Below, one piece after another: positions 1 through 5,381 of a DNA stretch of 6,868 bases. The number at the start of each line of letters is the position of its first letter. The first letter of the stretch is position 1. The stretch is from positions 1-6,868 of the forward strand of contig JAAXHE010000330.1 in NCBI GenBank assembly GCA_012271065.1, written 5' to 3'. The translations under genes were made by a program, and so were the position numbers. The stretch comes from Candidatus Latescibacterota bacterium (GTDB taxonomy: Bacteria; Latescibacterota; UBA2968; GCA-2709665). Under the pieces are notes generated by a model. That model was not told where the DNA came from. It was given only the letters and a program-made list of their open reading frames with translations, and did no database searches.

Positions 1-3
1 CAA

Positions 4-43
4 GGCGGGCGAACCCGCCCGTATCCTCAAGATACGGGCGGGT
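4..43. repeat. Overlapping alternative hairpins at the left edge
   Basis: Two mutually exclusive stems share one strand. The larger is a perfect 13-bp inverted repeat: ACCCGCCCGTATC at 13-25, a 5-nt loop, and its exact complement at 31-43. The smaller is GGCGGG at 4-9, loop CGAA, CCCGCC at 14-19. A third short stem (CGCC at 52-55 with GGCG at 60-63) follows and runs into CTTTTG. The structure lies beyond the 3' end of the cinA-like gene and before the window edge. It may be a terminator for a gene entering from the left, a bidirectional terminator, or an interspersed palindromic repeat; there is no good T-tract directly after the 13-bp stem. No gene is recognised in 1-148. Confidence 0.6.
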
Positions 44-148
44 ATGACCAACGCCGACCGGCGCTTTTGCAGCCGTGCGAAGACCGCTGGGAATTTTAGG
101 ACAGCTTCTCAGGTCGGATTGTCAATTTATGTTAATGAACAGCCGGTG

Positions 149-631
149 TCAAGCGGCATCTTCCAAATACGCAACCACCGTTGCCAGGGCCTGCTCCGCA
201 ATCCGTTCGCGAATCCTGCCCCGGTCGCCTTCAAAAGCAAAGCATTCACATCGGACACCTTCCGGCGTCCAAAGCGCGATATACGCCGTCCCCAACGGCT
301 TTGGCGACCTTCCGCGAATCGGCCCGGCGATGCCCGTTTCCGCCAGACCCAGCGTAGAATGGCTTGTCCTGCCCACGGCTTCGGCCATGGCTGAGGCCAC
401 TTCCACACTCACGGCGCCACAGCGTTCAAGCAAAGATCGGGATATCCCCAGCGCCTGGATCTTGGCCCTGGCACTGTAAGGTACCAGTCCACGGTCGAAA
501 ACGGCCGAACTGCCCGGCACGCTCACAATGCGGGAGCAGATCAACCCGCCCGTTGTGGTCTCCGCGACCGAGAGGGTCCATCCCCGCTCGATCATCAATT
601 CGCACAGCCGCGCTTCGAGAGATTCAGACAA
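149..631 (-). CDS. CinA C-terminal domain protein, PncC-like nicotinamide-nucleotide amidase
   Basis: This 160-aa protein is a stand-alone CinA C-terminal domain. Members with proven activity (PncC) deamidate nicotinamide mononucleotide to nicotinate mononucleotide in the cytoplasm, salvaging pyridine nucleotides. Visible family landmarks in order are an AE(S/T)xTGG-type segment at residues 23-29, VPGSSAVF, the YSxxAK segment, GAVSVEVASAMAE, TGIAGP, KPLGTAYIAL, and a GDR-x-x-IR segment near the C terminus. The length is normal for the single-domain form; the N-terminal MoaB/MogA-like domain of full CinA is absent. The start is TTG at 629-631, preceded by AGGGG about 10 nt upstream; an in-frame stop at 650-652 rules out a much longer N terminus, and the ATG at codon 13 would leave a shorter protein. 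One oddity is that the usual AESCTGG reads AETTTGG, so the serine generally taken as the nucleophile is Thr25. Activity is therefore uncertain, but family membership is firm. It lies 89 bp after the sulfatase gene, same strand. Confidence 0.9.
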   Translation of the reverse strand: MSESLEARLCELMIERGWTLSVAETTTGGLICSRIVSVPGSSAVFDRGLVPYSARAKIQALGISRSLLERCGAVSVEVASAMAEAVGRTSHSTLGLAETGIAGPIRGRSPKPLGTAYIALWTPEGVRCECFAFEGDRGRIRERIAEQALATVVAYLEDAA

Positions 632-720
632 AGAGATTGGACCCCTGTTTCACGTCTCAATCAAACCCGGGCGCGGATGCACGCAGCGACCCAAAACATC
701 CGTCGTCGCGCCAATGCACG

Positions 721-2160
721 CTAAGCCGGCCGTCGCCCGAACGGGTCCATCGCCCGCAATTCGGCCTCGTCAGCGGGCTTAAATGGCGTATCGACCAGCG
801 CGCCGTCTTTCACCGCTGAATCGCCGCGCGCATTGAGAAGCTCAATCAACCGGTTTCTCCAGACGGCAACCACGGCCTCATCCCCCGCCAGGTTGTTCAC
901 TTCGTTCGGATCGACCTCAAGATCGAGCAAGTACTCCCGGCCGCCGAGCCGGAACCACATATACTTGTACCGCCCGTCCGTCATGCAATGGTGGCGGCGC
1001 GCTTCCGCACCGATTTCACCGTGGAAAATCCGGCCACCGACCGGATCGTCTCCATCCAGCGCCGGCAGCAGCGACAACCCGTCCGCCTGCTCGGGGACGC
1101 GGCCGCCAGCCGCCGAGACGAGTGTGGGCAAGATGTCGATAAGCGACACAGGCTTCTCGTATCTCAATGCGGGAACCGTCCCCTCCCAACCTCTCGGCGG
1201 CCGCAAAATCAGCGGAACCCGACCGGAACCCTCCAAAAAGTGGGACTTGAAGAAGAGTCCGAAATCCCCCATCATATCCCCGTGGTCCGATGTAAAAACC
1301 ACCAGCGTATTGTCCCACAATCCCTTCCAGCGAAGCGCGGCGAAAAACCGCCCGATCTGATGGTCAATATGGGTAATCTGTCCCAGGTAGTGCCGTCGTG
1401 CACGGGCGATCCTCGCGGGGGACATGCGGTCCCAATCGTAACGCAGCGGCGCTTCCTGCAGTTCCGGCGGCAGGAAATCGTCGCCGGGCGCGGCGATGGG
1501 CGGCGGCACGTCATCCGGATCGTACCACGTGTCGTACGGCGCCGGGGGATCGTACTGCGAATGCGGCCGGCTGAAAGACATCCACAGAAAAAACGGACAG
1601 GTGGGATCCCGCCTGTCCAGGAATTCAATACACTCGTTCGCCGTCCAGGTGTTCACGTGATGGGTCTCGGGAACCACCGATCTCCGCGAGAACACGTCGT
1701 TATTCCCGATACTCGTTGCCCTCTCGAGACCCGCGTAAGGCGTTTTTTTCAACCACCGGTGATAATCGTCGCCCTCGCGGAACCGGCCCGACTCGTTGAT
1801 GATCGTATTGTCGAACCCCAGCCTCGCCCGCTGGGGACTGAAATGCGCCTTGCCGATCAGCTGTGTCTGATACCCGAGTCCGCCCAGAATCCGGGGCAGG
1901 GTCTCGGTGGTTCCGAGCGCCCTGCTCGAATTGGTGAAATACCCTGAATGGAAAGGAGACTGTCCCGTCATCATCACCATGCGCGCGGGCACACATACCG
2001 GACATGGCGAATACGCCCTGGAAAAATACACGCCCTCGTTGGCAAGCTGGTCCAGATGGGGCGTTTCGAGGGTCGGGTGACCGTCGATTCCGGTGCAGTC
2101 GCCCCGCTGCTGGTCTGTGGTGATGAAGACGATATGGGGTCGCTCGACCGAATCGGCCAT
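721..2160 (-). CDS. Sulfatase, formylglycine (type I) family
   Basis: This 479-aa protein belongs to the alkaline-phosphatase-like type I sulfatases, which hydrolyse sulfate esters. The signature CVPAR at residues 56-60 puts the cysteine converted to formylglycine at Cys56, so a maturase encoded elsewhere is needed. Other landmarks are the metal-binding DQ at 16-17, GK at 103-104, PH at 199-200, SDHGD at 291-295, Lys305, and a C-terminal DLEVDPNEVNNLA segment typical of arylsulfatase/choline-sulfatase relatives. I chose the ATG at 2158-2160. A reading frame continues 35 codons upstream, but that extension overlaps the end of the DUF6807 gene and carries no signal peptide; GGAAG lies about 11 nt before the chosen ATG. 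With no signal peptide or lipobox, a cytoplasmic enzyme acting on an imported substrate is most likely. The substrate cannot be read from the sequence. It is probably co-transcribed with the DUF6807 gene 46 bp upstream. Confidence 0.93.
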   Translation of the reverse strand: MADSVERPHIVFITTDQQRGDCTGIDGHPTLETPHLDQLANEGVYFSRAYSPCPVCVPARMVMMTGQSPFHSGYFTNSSRALGTTETLPRILGGLGYQTQLIGKAHFSPQRARLGFDNTIINESGRFREGDDYHRWLKKTPYAGLERATSIGNNDVFSRRSVVPETHHVNTWTANECIEFLDRRDPTCPFFLWMSFSRPHSQYDPPAPYDTWYDPDDVPPPIAAPGDDFLPPELQEAPLRYDWDRMSPARIARARRHYLGQITHIDHQIGRFFAALRWKGLWDNTLVVFTSDHGDMMGDFGLFFKSHFLEGSGRVPLILRPPRGWEGTVPALRYEKPVSLIDILPTLVSAAGGRVPEQADGLSLLPALDGDDPVGGRIFHGEIGAEARRHHCMTDGRYKYMWFRLGGREYLLDLEVDPNEVNNLAGDEAVVAVWRNRLIELLNARGDSAVKDGALVDTPFKPADEAELRAMDPFGRRPA

Positions 2161-2206
2161 CTGAAAACACGCTTCCTTCGACGCGTCGGCGTCGTTCGCA
2201 TATTGA

Positions 2207-3394
2207 CTACCCGACCTCCACGATCGGCGGATGCGCGAAGTCGTGATAGCGCTCCGTGATCCCACCTTCTGACGCGTCTCCCTTGTGTACGTAGAACCTG
2301 TAGCGGCCGGTCAGGGACTCGCCTGGCGGCAGTACGTGGTTCCCGCGCCGTTGCGGGTCGGCGTAAAAATGCGAATGGCCGAAGGGATTGGCCGTCATCA
2401 GGCCGTAGTTGCGCACGTGCCAGTACGTGGGATGCCTGAAGCTGTCGGGATGGTCCATGATGGCCACGCCCACGCGGTTGCCGTTCACCGGCCCTGTATA
2501 GTGGCACCAGGCCGCCCGTTTGCCCCAGGTTTCGTCCTCGTTGACGCCCCCGATTGCGTTTTCGATTCTACCGCCCTGGCCGGACCTGACTTCCATGGAC
2601 TCGGCAACGCGAATCGATGCTAGGCCGCCTTCCTTCGTGTCGCCGAAGAGCACGTCGATCTTCGGTGCTGTCAGCGTGACGTGCAGGTCGAAGATCCGCA
2701 CGTCCGACCCCGTACGGTAGAATGTCCACTCGGCCCGTTCCTCGCAGATCACGTTCGATCCGTGCTCTCCCCGCCAGGCGTCCGCGCCCTCCCAGTTGCT
2801 GATGGATACGATCCTGCCGTAGACCGGTCCGCTCTCGAGGTCGTCGAAACGCTGATGCCGGGTCCACGCGTGGCCCTCGCCTTCGCCCCAGTTGTTCCAT
2901 CCGTTTACGTGGCCATGCGAAATCCAGACGGACCGGTGATGGTGATGGTCTCCCTCACCCTCATCGATCAGCGGTCGCGTGATTCCATCGCCGTACGGAC
3001 CGATTACCGGGTACAGGTGTGGGCGCACGAGGTCTTTCCCGTAGCAATAGTTCGTAAAGCAGTTGCCGTCGATCCGCACCTGAATCCTGCTGTCGGCTTC
3101 CGACAGTTCGACCCTGCCGCCGGACGCAGCGCGCTCCCCATCATCCAAACCGTAGTCCGCCGTCTCGCCCGCCGCCAGATCATCTACAATCCAGCTTACC
3201 CGAACGCCGTCCTGCTCACGATGCACCTGACCTGGGATGGCGCCGCCCGGACCAACCAGTCTGACATTCGTCCCCGGTCGATCAAGGAGATCGACGACGT
3301 GTTCCATCGTGCCCGGCCTCTTCACGAATACGGAGACCGGACAGTTGACTCGCCGGTGAGGCCCGGCCTGAACCTTGAACTTTAGTTCCGCCAC
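2207..3394 (-). CDS. DUF6807 (PF14100, 'PmoA family') protein
   Basis: This 395-aa protein has the hallmarks of DUF6807. The family was once labelled methane oxygenase PmoA, but it is unrelated to the membrane subunit of particulate methane monooxygenase, and its biochemical role is not established to my knowledge. Landmarks are RPHLYP at 124-129, a His-rich HHHHRS segment at 150-155 followed by SHGHVNGWNNWG, GDTKEGGLASIRVAE at 251-265, and HPTYWHVRNYGLMTANPFG at 321-339, ending in a beta-rich YRFYVHKGD segment. The conserved His, Arg and Asn residues suggest a ligand- or metal-binding pocket. There is no signal peptide or membrane segment. The start is ATG at 3392-3394, with a purine-rich AGGGGGG just upstream. 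It is the first gene of the minus-strand group and sits directly before a sulfatase, which supports a role in breaking down a (sulfated) carbohydrate or similar compound; that role is inference from context. Confidence 0.88.
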   Translation of the reverse strand: MAELKFKVQAGPHRRVNCPVSVFVKRPGTMEHVVDLLDRPGTNVRLVGPGGAIPGQVHREQDGVRVSWIVDDLAAGETADYGLDDGERAASGGRVELSEADSRIQVRIDGNCFTNYCYGKDLVRPHLYPVIGPYGDGITRPLIDEGEGDHHHHRSVWISHGHVNGWNNWGEGEGHAWTRHQRFDDLESGPVYGRIVSISNWEGADAWRGEHGSNVICEERAEWTFYRTGSDVRIFDLHVTLTAPKIDVLFGDTKEGGLASIRVAESMEVRSGQGGRIENAIGGVNEDETWGKRAAWCHYTGPVNGNRVGVAIMDHPDSFRHPTYWHVRNYGLMTANPFGHSHFYADPQRRGNHVLPPGESLTGRYRFYVHKGDASEGGITERYHDFAHPPIVEVG

Positions 3395-3414
3395 ATTACC
3401 CCCCTAAATTCGGT

Positions 3415-3442
3415 TAGACGCAAGACGGGAGACGGGAGAGGA
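3415..3442 (+). repeat. Heptamer array 1 (RAGACGN units)
   Basis: Four consecutive 7-nt units follow a RAGACGN pattern: TAGACGC, AAGACGG, GAGACGG, and the variant last unit GAGAGGA. The array begins 20 bp upstream of the DUF6807 start codon and points away from that gene. It is the inverted counterpart of array 3, which has one more unit. Exact 7-nt periodity and a shared final RAGAGGN unit argue against chance. Confidence 0.7.
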
Positions 3443-3501
3443 AGGCCTTGCCAAAGAGGTTGCTTCGACGTGCCTTCGGCCTGAGCTCAAACATTACATC
3501 G

Positions 3502-3529
3502 ATCTCTGACCTCTAACGTCTACGTCTAC
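3502..3529 (-). repeat. Heptamer array 2, degenerate
   Basis: Read on the minus strand this stretch gives GTAGACG, TAGACGT, TAGAGGT, CAGAGAT. The AGACG/AGAGG cores are spaced 6, 7 and 7 nt apart. It follows the same logic as arrays 1 and 3 (RAGACGN units passing into an RAGAGGN unit) but is more decayed, so it may be a worn copy. Confidence 0.45.
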
Positions 3530-3687
3530 CCACTTCTGGATCCAGTTCGATCCAGACGTATCGCAACGAAGTGAATGAGTCAACTACGTATGAAGTTGGT
3601 AAGTCGGAAAAGGGAGAGCAGGCGCCCACCAAGGAAAACGGATACGGGCGACGCAAGAAGGAAAACACATGGATTCTGTGTCGCTTC

Positions 3688-3722
3688 ACCTCTCGCGTCT
3701 CACATCCCCCGTCTTACGTCTC
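3688..3722 (-). repeat. Heptamer array 3, inverted relative to array 1
   Basis: Read on the minus strand, five 7-nt units occur: GAGACGT, AAGACGG, GGGATGT, GAGACGC, and the final variant GAGAGGT. Removing the third, degenerate unit leaves a near match to array 1. Arrays 1 and 3 face each other across about 245 bp and could form a long-range stem in single-stranded DNA or RNA. Confidence 0.7.
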
Positions 3723-3752
3723 ACCGCCTTTAATAATCAATCGTCCATCGAT

Positions 3753-3772
3753 GTCAAGCGGATTCGCTTGAC
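3753..3772. promoter_or_regulatory. Perfect 8-bp inverted repeat, candidate operator
   Basis: GTCAAGCG at 3753-3760 and CGCTTGAC at 3765-3772 are exact reverse complements separated by GATT. The right arm contains the first five bases of the -35 box (TTGAC, 3768-3772). Such placement is typical of a repressor site that blocks RNA polymerase. No T-tract follows, which argues against a terminator. No regulator gene is present in the window, so the binding protein is unknown. Confidence 0.5.
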
Positions 3773-3796
3773 GGAGCCCGGCAGTACGACTATCTT
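3768..3796 (+). promoter_or_regulatory. Sigma70-type promoter of the thi operon
   Basis: TTGACG at 3768-3773 matches the -35 consensus in five of six positions. TATCTT at 3791-3796 matches the -10 consensus in four of six, including the first three bases and the last. The spacer is exactly 17 bp. Initiation would fall near 3803, a few bases before the TPP aptamer, which is where a riboswitch leader should begin. Confidence 0.65.
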
Positions 3797-3807
3797 GTTT
3801 CCATTAC

Positions 3808-3884
3808 AACGCAGGGGTGCTCGCCCGACGAGCTGAGAACATACCCTTTGAACCTGATCCGGATTATGCCGGCGCAGGGAGTCC
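3808..3884 (+). promoter_or_regulatory. TPP riboswitch aptamer (THI element)
   Basis: The conserved THI-box blocks appear in order: GGGGTGC (3814-3820), CTGAGA (3833-3838), ACCC (3843-3846), GAACCTGATC (3850-3859), GGATTATGCCGG, then GCAGGGA (3874-3880). Helices can be assigned as P2 from GGGGT with ACCC, P3 from GCTCG (3819-3823) with CGAGC (3829-3833), P4 from CCT (3853-3855) with AGG (3876-3878), and P5 from CCGG (3859-3862) with CCGG (3869-3872). P3 is compact, with no long P3a insertion. P1 looks weak by eye. It binds thiamine pyrophosphate and normally shuts off the genes below when TPP is plentiful, which fits the thi operon that follows. Confidence 0.96.
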
Positions 3885-3891
3885 AGGAACC

Positions 3892-3936
3892 GCACCCCGG
3901 CCGCTTTTCGACCTGATCGAAGGCGGCGGCTTTATT
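3892..3936 (+). promoter_or_regulatory. Expression platform of the TPP riboswitch
   Basis: A hairpin forms from GCCGC (3900-3904), a one-base bulge and TTTCGA (3906-3911), loop CCTGA, then TCGAAG (3917-3922) and GCGGC (3923-3927). It is followed by GGCTTTATT. The 3' arm contains AAGG (3920-3923), the best ribosome-binding candidate for the TTG start at 3935, so the hairpin could hide it. The short T-rich tail also makes a weak intrinsic terminator possible. Just upstream, GCACCCC (3892-3898) is an exact complement of aptamer strand GGGGTGC (3814-3820), a candidate switching helix. Which mechanism operates cannot be settled by eye. Confidence 0.5.
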
Positions 3937-5086
3937 GGAACCGTTTCAGTTGCCATCGGACCGGATCATTATCATAGGCGCCGGCATTATCGGACTCGGC
4001 ATCGGCTGGCGACTTGCCAGGGCTGGACGGGACGTCCTGATCTTCGATCGGGACCGCGCGGGCCAGGCTGCCAGCCACGCTTCCGCCGGTATGCTCACGC
4101 CCCTTGCGGAGGTTCGCCACGAAGAGGAAGCACTGCTGAAGCTTGGCCTCAAGAGTCTGGAGAGGTTCCCGGAGTTCGTCGGGGAACTCGAATCCGAAAG
4201 CGGCTTGTCCGTGGGTTATCGCCCCGACGGCGTCCTTCTGGTAGGTGTCACCCGCGACGATATCGAATATCTCCGTTTCCGCTATGACTACCAGAGGGAC
4301 CTCGGCCTGCCCGTGGAATGGTTGAGCGGGGCACGGGCGCGGGAGCGGGAGCCTCAGCTCTCGCCCCAGGTCGGCGCGGCGGTCTGGTGCCCGGGAGACC
4401 ACCAGGTGGACAATCGACTGATGGTCAGAGCCCTGCGGGGAGCCTTTGTCAAGGCCGGCGGATCCCTGGTGGAATCCACACCGGTCGAAGGCATCGACGT
4501 CGCTCATGAACGGGTCCGCGGCATTGCAGCTGGAGACAAATCGTACCACGCGGCCACGATCATACTCGCCGCGGGATGCTGGTCGCGTCTCATTCCGGGT
4601 CTGCCCGGTCCCGCCATTCCGCCGGTCCGCCCCGTCCGCGGCCAGATCCTTCGCCTTCGCATGACTCAGGACTGCACGCTGAAAACCATCGTATGGTACA
4701 ACCGGGCCGCGTCATCGGCGGTTGCCTACCTGTGTCCGAAGGACGGCGGACATCTGGTGCTGGGAGCGACTTCTGAAGATATGGGTTTCGACGACAGCCT
4801 GACGGCGGGCGGTATCTTCGAACTTGTGCGTGCCGCCTGGGAGGTGGTGCCGGGAATCTACGACCTGCCGATTATCGAAACCGCCGCGGGTCTTCGCCCG
4901 GGCAGCAGGGACGATGCGCCCATCCTGGGCAAGACTCCCATTCACGGCCTCATTATGGCCACGGGACATTACCGCAAGGGGATCCTGCTGGCGCCCGTCA
5001 CCGCGGACGCCATCGCGGAACTGGTGCTGACCGGCAACACGCCCGAAGATATCCGGCCTTTCGGCATCGGCCGCTTCGCCGCCTGA
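3935..5086 (+). CDS. thiO: Glycine oxidase ThiO (FAD-dependent)
   Basis: This 383-aa flavoprotein of the DadA/D-amino-acid oxidase family oxidises glycine with oxygen to dehydroglycine (iminoacetate) and H2O2; the imine feeds ThiG in thiazole synthesis. The FAD-binding GxGxxG is at residues 15-20 (GAGIIG), followed by an acidic residue at 38 ending the second strand and ASHASAGML at about 46-54. The C-terminal GLRPGSRDDAPILG (from 319) and GHYRKGILLAPVTA (from 344) are typical of ThiO; Arg321 and Arg347 match the substrate-contacting arginines of Bacillus glycine oxidase as I recall that family. Length is normal. No ATG lies near the N terminus and an in-frame stop sits at 3914-3916, so the start is TTG at 3935 or, less likely, TTG at 3950. 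It is the first gene below the TPP riboswitch. A generic FAD-dependent oxidase is the alternative, but context makes ThiO very likely. Confidence 0.94.
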   Translation: MEPFQLPSDRIIIIGAGIIGLGIGWRLARAGRDVLIFDRDRAGQAASHASAGMLTPLAEVRHEEEALLKLGLKSLERFPEFVGELESESGLSVGYRPDGVLLVGVTRDDIEYLRFRYDYQRDLGLPVEWLSGARAREREPQLSPQVGAAVWCPGDHQVDNRLMVRALRGAFVKAGGSLVESTPVEGIDVAHERVRGIAAGDKSYHAATIILAAGCWSRLIPGLPGPAIPPVRPVRGQILRLRMTQDCTLKTIVWYNRAASSAVAYLCPKDGGHLVLGATSEDMGFDDSLTAGGIFELVRAAWEVVPGIYDLPIIETAAGLRPGSRDDAPILGKTPIHGLIMATGHYRKGILLAPVTADAIAELVLTGNTPEDIRPFGIGRFAA

Positions 5087-5097
5087 GTCCTGACGCC

Positions 5098-5304
5098 ATG
5101 CAGATCACTTTGAACGGAGAAGACAAAAACGTCGAGAGCGGCATCTCCATCCGGGGTCTGCTGATCGACCTTGCTCACGACCCTGACCGCAAGGGCATCG
5201 CGGTTGCGGTCAATGCCGAAATCGTTGTCAGGGCGAAGTGGTGTTCAACGCGACTCGGCAGCGGAGACAGGGTGGACATCATCGCCGCGGTCCAGGGTGG
5301 ATAG
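5098..5304 (+). CDS. thiS: Sulfur carrier protein ThiS
   Basis: This 68-aa ubiquitin-like protein ends in Gly67-Gly68, the tail that ThiF-type enzymes adenylate and convert to a thiocarboxylate, the sulfur donor for ThiG. Family features are the N-terminal beta strand MQITLNGE, the central VAVNAEIV strand, the conserved Trp after it (AKW), LGSGDRVDI and the final AAVQGG. Length is typical. The ATG lies 11 bp after the thiO stop with no strong ribosome binding site, suggesting translational coupling to thiO. No thiF is present in the window, so the activating enzyme must be downstream or elsewhere. Confidence 0.95.
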   Translation: MQITLNGEDKNVESGISIRGLLIDLAHDPDRKGIAVAVNAEIVVRAKWCSTRLGSGDRVDIIAAVQGG

Positions 5305-5322
5305 CGTCCTGCCCACGGCGGG

Positions 5323-5336
5323 CGGGCGTCCGCCCG
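5323..5336. repeat. Short GC-rich hairpin between thiS and thiG
   Basis: CGGGC (5323-5327) and GCCCG (5332-5336) form a stem with a 4-nt loop in the 77-bp thiS-thiG gap, the widest gap inside the operon. No T-tract follows, so it is not a standard terminator. It could be an mRNA-stabilising or processing stem, or simply GC-rich spacer. Confidence 0.35.
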
Positions 5337-5371
5337 ACTCCGGCGGACCGTGATAGCTAACCGTTGTCGCA

Positions 5372-5377
5372 AGAGGG
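5372..5377 (+). promoter_or_regulatory. Ribosome binding site deciding the thiG start
   Basis: AGAGGG sits with 4-5 nt between it and the ATG at 5382. It lies inside the frame that could otherwise begin at TTG 5364, so it favours the ATG as the true start. Confidence 0.7.
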
Positions 5378-5381
5378 ACAA

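Larger units (their letters stand above)
3395..3805. other. Divergent intergenic region
   Basis: About 410 bp separate the DUF6807 start from the TPP aptamer. I see no credible gene. A 66-codon frame at 3571-3771 on the plus strand has low-complexity composition, no family match and no ribosome binding site, and it reads through one of the repeat arrays. The region holds three heptamer arrays, a lone related piece at 3650-3661 (11 of 12 positions match 3417-3428), a palindrome and one plus-strand promoter. The promoter of the minus-strand genes must also lie here, but no convincing pair of boxes is visible. Confidence 0.7.

Noticed and set aside
44..394. Plus-strand frame of 116 codons at the left edge
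   Set aside because: Mostly antisense to the cinA-like gene; begins next to the hairpin and has no credible start signal or motif.
988..1947. Plus-strand frame of 319 codons opposite the sulfatase
   Set aside because: It lies wholly antisense to a gene with clear sulfatase motifs; its translation is Arg/Pro-rich with no domain signature. Long antisense frames are expected in GC-rich genes.
2161..2265. N-terminal extension of the sulfatase by 35 codons
   Set aside because: It would overlap the end of the DUF6807 gene, is not a signal peptide, and the family core begins at PHIVFITTDQQ just after the chosen ATG.
2681..3385. Plus-strand frame of 234 codons opposite the DUF6807 gene
   Set aside because: Antisense shadow of a well-supported gene, with no motif and no ribosome binding site.
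3395..3480. Promoter for the minus-strand DUF6807 operon
   Set aside because: A promoter must exist, but I found no pair of -35 and -10 like boxes with reasonable spacing on the minus strand, so none is called.
31..3650. Shared decamer GATACGGGCG at 31-40 and 3641-3650
   Set aside because: Ten-base matches are expected by chance several times in a window of this size and composition; flanks do not match.
3415..3722. Heptamer arrays considered as a CRISPR array
   Set aside because: Units are 7 nt and directly abutting, with no spacers and no cas genes.
3571..3771. Possible 66-codon small gene in the intergenic region
   Set aside because: No clear ribosome binding site, no recognisable domain, and its frame passes through heptamer array 3 and the candidate operator.
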